64,000 nucleotides of DNA from contig JBMNIG010000013.1 in the NCBI GenBank assembly GCA_050950785.1, positions 75,636 to 139,635 of the forward strand, in the 5' to 3' direction. Shown here piece after piece: positions 62,899 through 64,000 of the stretch. Positions within the stretch are counted from its first letter, which is position 1, and each line of letters starts with the position of its first letter. Position numbers and translations under genes: made by a program. This DNA is from JAAYOS01 sp050950785. GTDB taxonomy: Bacteria > Bacillota > Clostridia > Oscillospirales > JAAYOS01. The notes under the pieces are model-generated. The model searched no databases, was not told the DNA's origin, and saw only the letters and a program-made list of their open reading frames with translations.

Positions 62899-64000
62899 TC
62901 AATAAACTTCGATTTCGCGAAGCCACTCAGCAGCTGTGGCATCGCTTGGCATCCGCCAGTCCCCTCTAGGTGAGAGGGCCACCGTTCCGACTTTGGGACC
63001 GTCCGGCATACATGAGCGCTTGTATTGGCTGCCAAAAAACCGCTTATAAAATGCCTTGAGCCATTTAAGGATTTCCTCTTTTGTGTAGACATCGCGAAAT
63101 GTCTCTGATGCTATTCTATATGTCTTCGAAGGAGGAAATGCCCAACGAATAGCATAATAAAGGAAAAAGTCATGTAGCTCATATGGGCCCACTATCGACT
63201 CGGTCCTCTGAGCAATTTTCCCATCAACAGGCGGTAAGAGCTCAGGACTGACCGGAGTGTTCAAAATCTCTAGGAGCACAGATCTTAGTTCTTCATTTTC
63301 GGTGCTCTCCGCATAATGTTTGACCATGTGGCGTACCAGAGTCTTTGGAACCGAGGAGTTTACGTTATACATCGACATATGGTCGCCGTTATATGTGGTA
63401 AATCCAAGGGCAAGCTCAGAAAGGTCTCCGGGTCCGATCATCAGTCCGCCATACTTGTTTGCCAAATCCATAAGCACTTGAGTGCGTTCTCTTGCTTGTG
63501 CGTTTTCATAGACCACACTATGATCGTCCGGGTCGTGACCTATATCTTTAAAATGCTGGATCACTGAATCCTTGATGCTTACTGTCTTTAATGTCGCTCC
63601 TATCTGACATGCAAGTCGCTCGGCATTGATTTTGGTGCGCTCAGTTGTTCCAAATCCGGGCATCGTCACCGCCATAATATCCTCACGCGGCCGATTCATC
63701 ATATCCATAGCTTTTGCACACACAAGCAGCGCAAGACAGGAATCCAAGCCTCCCGAAACTCCGATCACTGCGTATTTGCTCCCTGTGTGCTCAAGTCGCT
63801 TCACAAGACCGAGAGCCTGAATATTCAATATCGTCTCGCACCTTTTGCCCAATTCCCGGGCGTCATCAGGAACAAAGGGATTTCTGCCGAAGGCACGGGT
63901 AAGTTTTGTATCGTCCAGGGTCATATCGAATATGATCTTTTGGTAACCATCGGGTCTACTGTCGACGGAGCTTATTGTCCTGATCCTATGTCTTTCACTC
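62899..64000 (-). CDS. nadE: Glutamine-dependent NAD+ synthetase, C-terminal part (5' end beyond window)
   Basis: The frame is open from the right edge without a stop and ends at 62899, so about 366 C-terminal residues are visible. An in-frame ATG at 63924 is internal: the sequence before it (RTISSVDSRPDGYQ) continues as the linker of the long NadE type, whose glutaminase (nitrilase) domain would lie outside. The synthetase domain has the PP-loop GVSGGLDSCLAL, MPGFGTTERTK, GPGDLSELALGF and the C-terminal KRSCMPDGPKVGTVALSPRGDW. It amidates nicotinic acid adenine dinucleotide with ATP. It is probably co-transcribed with uppP. Confidence 0.93.
   Translation of the reverse strand, partial: SERHRIRTISSVDSRPDGYQKIIFDMTLDDTKLTRAFGRNPFVPDDARELGKRCETILNIQALGLVKRLEHTGSKYAVIGVSGGLDSCLALLVCAKAMDMMNRPREDIMAVTMPGFGTTERTKINAERLACQIGATLKTVSIKDSVIQHFKDIGHDPDDHSVVYENAQARERTQVLMDLANKYGGLMIGPGDLSELALGFTTYNGDHMSMYNVNSSVPKTLVRHMVKHYAESTENEELRSVLLEILNTPVSPELLPPVDGKIAQRTESIVGPYELHDFFLYYAIRWAFPPSKTYRIASETFRDVYTKEEILKWLKAFYKRFFGSQYKRSCMPDGPKVGTVALSPRGDWRMPSDATAAEWLREIEVY

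Noticed and set aside
1..64000. Mobile elements, prophage, CRISPR arrays, tRNA or rRNA genes
   Set aside because: No transposase, integrase, phage structural gene, regularly spaced repeat or tRNA cloverleaf was seen in any gap.

Overview
The window reads as a chromosomal segment of a spore-forming, low-to-mid GC member of the Clostridia (Firmicutes). The sporulation gene spoIIE, a SpoIIIE/FtsK-type translocase, a candidate sigma-K promoter, a dlt operon for D-alanylated teichoic acids, a Firmicutes-type LexA box, and a secretin-less Tad pilus locus all point that way. Frequent TTG/GTG starts sit behind strong GGAGG ribosome binding sites. I could not assign a genus. I see no rRNA, tRNA, CRISPR array, insertion sequence or prophage. 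Both ends cut through genes: a GH31 protein on the left and an NAD synthetase on the right.

Left part (1-27.8 kb), mostly housekeeping. It holds the tail of a GH31 YihQ-like protein whose catalytic positions look degenerate, a rhomboid-like membrane protein with a zinc ribbon, a candidate structured small RNA at 3074-3190, glutamate dehydrogenase, a 52-residue rubredoxin, an SOS-regulated uvrB-uvrA operon, a MATE exporter, a type B carboxylesterase and a HAD phosphatase. An envelope-stress-like cluster follows (XpaC, TelA, a LemA-like protein, a TPM-domain protein), then purD, a YhfC-like membrane protein, dus, an ECF sigma/anti-sigma pair, spoIIE, a CYTH protein and a small XRE regulator.

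Centre (28.0-43.3 kb), the most distinctive region. It appears to be one minus-strand operon of thirteen genes. It starts with a complete Gram-positive Tad/Flp pilus apparatus (TadZ, TadA ATPase, TadB, TadC, Flp pilin, two TadE-like pseudopilins, a 990-residue DUF5702/TadG-like protein, and a prepilin peptidase carrying an Asn/Gln repeat tail). It runs on, with overlapping or nearly touching genes, into a signalling module: a TPR plus WG-repeat membrane protein, a DUF6382-FHA protein, a PP2C-like protein lacking the usual metal ligands, and an intact Ser/Thr kinase. The promoter is recognisable, with 8-bp tandem repeats just upstream. I infer that phosphorylation controls assembly or use of the pilus.

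Right part (43.4-64 kb). It holds an aminoacyl-histidine dipeptidase broken by three single-base insertions in homopolymers, a Cys-rich protein behind a sigma-K-like promoter (probable spore coat protein), a sugar-related group (glycoside hydrolase, solute-binding lipoprotein, AraC regulator) without permeases, methylglyoxal synthase, a SHOCT protein, a dltABCD operon led by a transglutaminase-like lipoprotein, a second lipoprotein, a frameshifted DNA translocase, undecaprenyl-diphosphate phosphatase and NAD synthetase. Four single-base insertions, all in short homopolymers, break two otherwise well-conserved genes. These may be sequence errors or real decay.
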